NCBI GenBank assembly: GCA_039198585.1
Contig: JBCCTJ010000021.1
Location: 1 to 15,709, forward strand
Direction of reading: 5' to 3'
Origin: JBCCTJ01 sp039198585
GTDB lineage: Bacteria; Bacteroidota; Bacteroidia; Cytophagales; Amoebophilaceae
DNA length: 15,709 nucleotides
In this document: positions 15,608-15,709 of the stretch, piece after piece
Numbering within the stretch: position 1 is the first letter of the stretch
Layout of the letters: each line of letters starts with the position of its first letter
Notes under the pieces: model-generated
What the model was told of the DNA's origin: nothing
The model's database searches: none
The model's input: the letters and a program-made list of their open reading frames with translations, nothing else
Translations under genes and position numbers: made by a program

Positions 15608-15709
15608 TCATAGATTAAGCTTTAATCTATCACCAAATATAATAGCAAGTTGGGATAAAATATCTTTCCAATTATGAATAGTACCAATCCACTTTTTAGT
15701 TATATTTTC
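15608..15709 (-). CDS. IS256-family transposase, C-terminal fragment (runs off right edge)
   Basis: Reading leftward from the window edge gives 33 open codons ending in TGA at 15608-15610. The peptide contains ITKKWIGTIHNWKDILSQLA and then IIFGDRLKLNL. The order KKW..(P)I.NW...LSQLAI.F..RL is the signature C-terminus of IS256/Mutator-type transposases. An inverted repeat follows at the expected place. The rest of the gene lies outside the window. It has the same orientation as the N-terminal fragment at 1-71 and may be the same IS type. Confidence 0.88.
   Translation of the reverse strand, partial: ENITKKWIGTIHNWKDILSQLAIIFGDRLKLNL

Overview
The window looks like a piece of an AT-rich, insertion-sequence-laden genome of the Bacteroidota, most likely an intracellular symbiont of the Amoebophilaceae type (Amoebophilus/Cardinium relatives). 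The reasons are: Bacteroidota-type promoter boxes (TAnnTTTG) in front of several genes, almost no Shine-Dalgarno sequences, a short N-terminal-domain-only ATP synthase epsilon subunit, decayed transposase genes between the housekeeping genes, and a very large symporter-kinase fusion. The genus assignment is inference from overall character; no database was searched.

Layout from left to right. Positions 1-133 are the 5' end of an IS256-family element read leftward. Then come trhO (tRNA uridine hydroxylation, +), a silent stretch, a decayed IS256-family transposase (about 1649-2410, -), and an 880-residue membrane protein (2654-5296, -). That protein joins a sodium:solute-symporter-like domain, a second membrane sensor block and a histidine-kinase-like tail. 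It diverges from a + strand unit made of a DUF2795 gene, hflX and a tRNA-Arg(CCU). Another decayed IS (about 7140-8253, -) follows. Next is an 885-residue membrane-anchored MutS-type ATPase (8599-11256, +) that converges on atpC (-), the two stop codons overlapping. rpmH (+), an unrecognised 509-residue membrane protein (+) and ligA (+) follow. Positions 15577-15709 are the 3' end of an IS256-family element, in the same orientation as the one at the left edge.

The housekeeping genes act independently in translation (trhO, rpmH, tRNA-Arg, hflX), DNA replication and repair (ligA) and energy metabolism (atpC). They appear shuffled out of their usual contexts: atpC has no atpD beside it and rpmH has no rnpA. 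The least ordinary parts are the symporter/sensor/kinase fusion, whose ATP-binding motifs look worn, and the MutS-type ATPase carrying membrane segments and no mismatch-recognition domain. The 509-residue Asn-rich membrane protein cannot be assigned. No CRISPR array, rRNA, riboswitch or complete mobile element is visible.

Both window ends lie about 130 bases inside an IS256-type element. This pattern suggests that the window is a whole contig cut at collapsed repeats.
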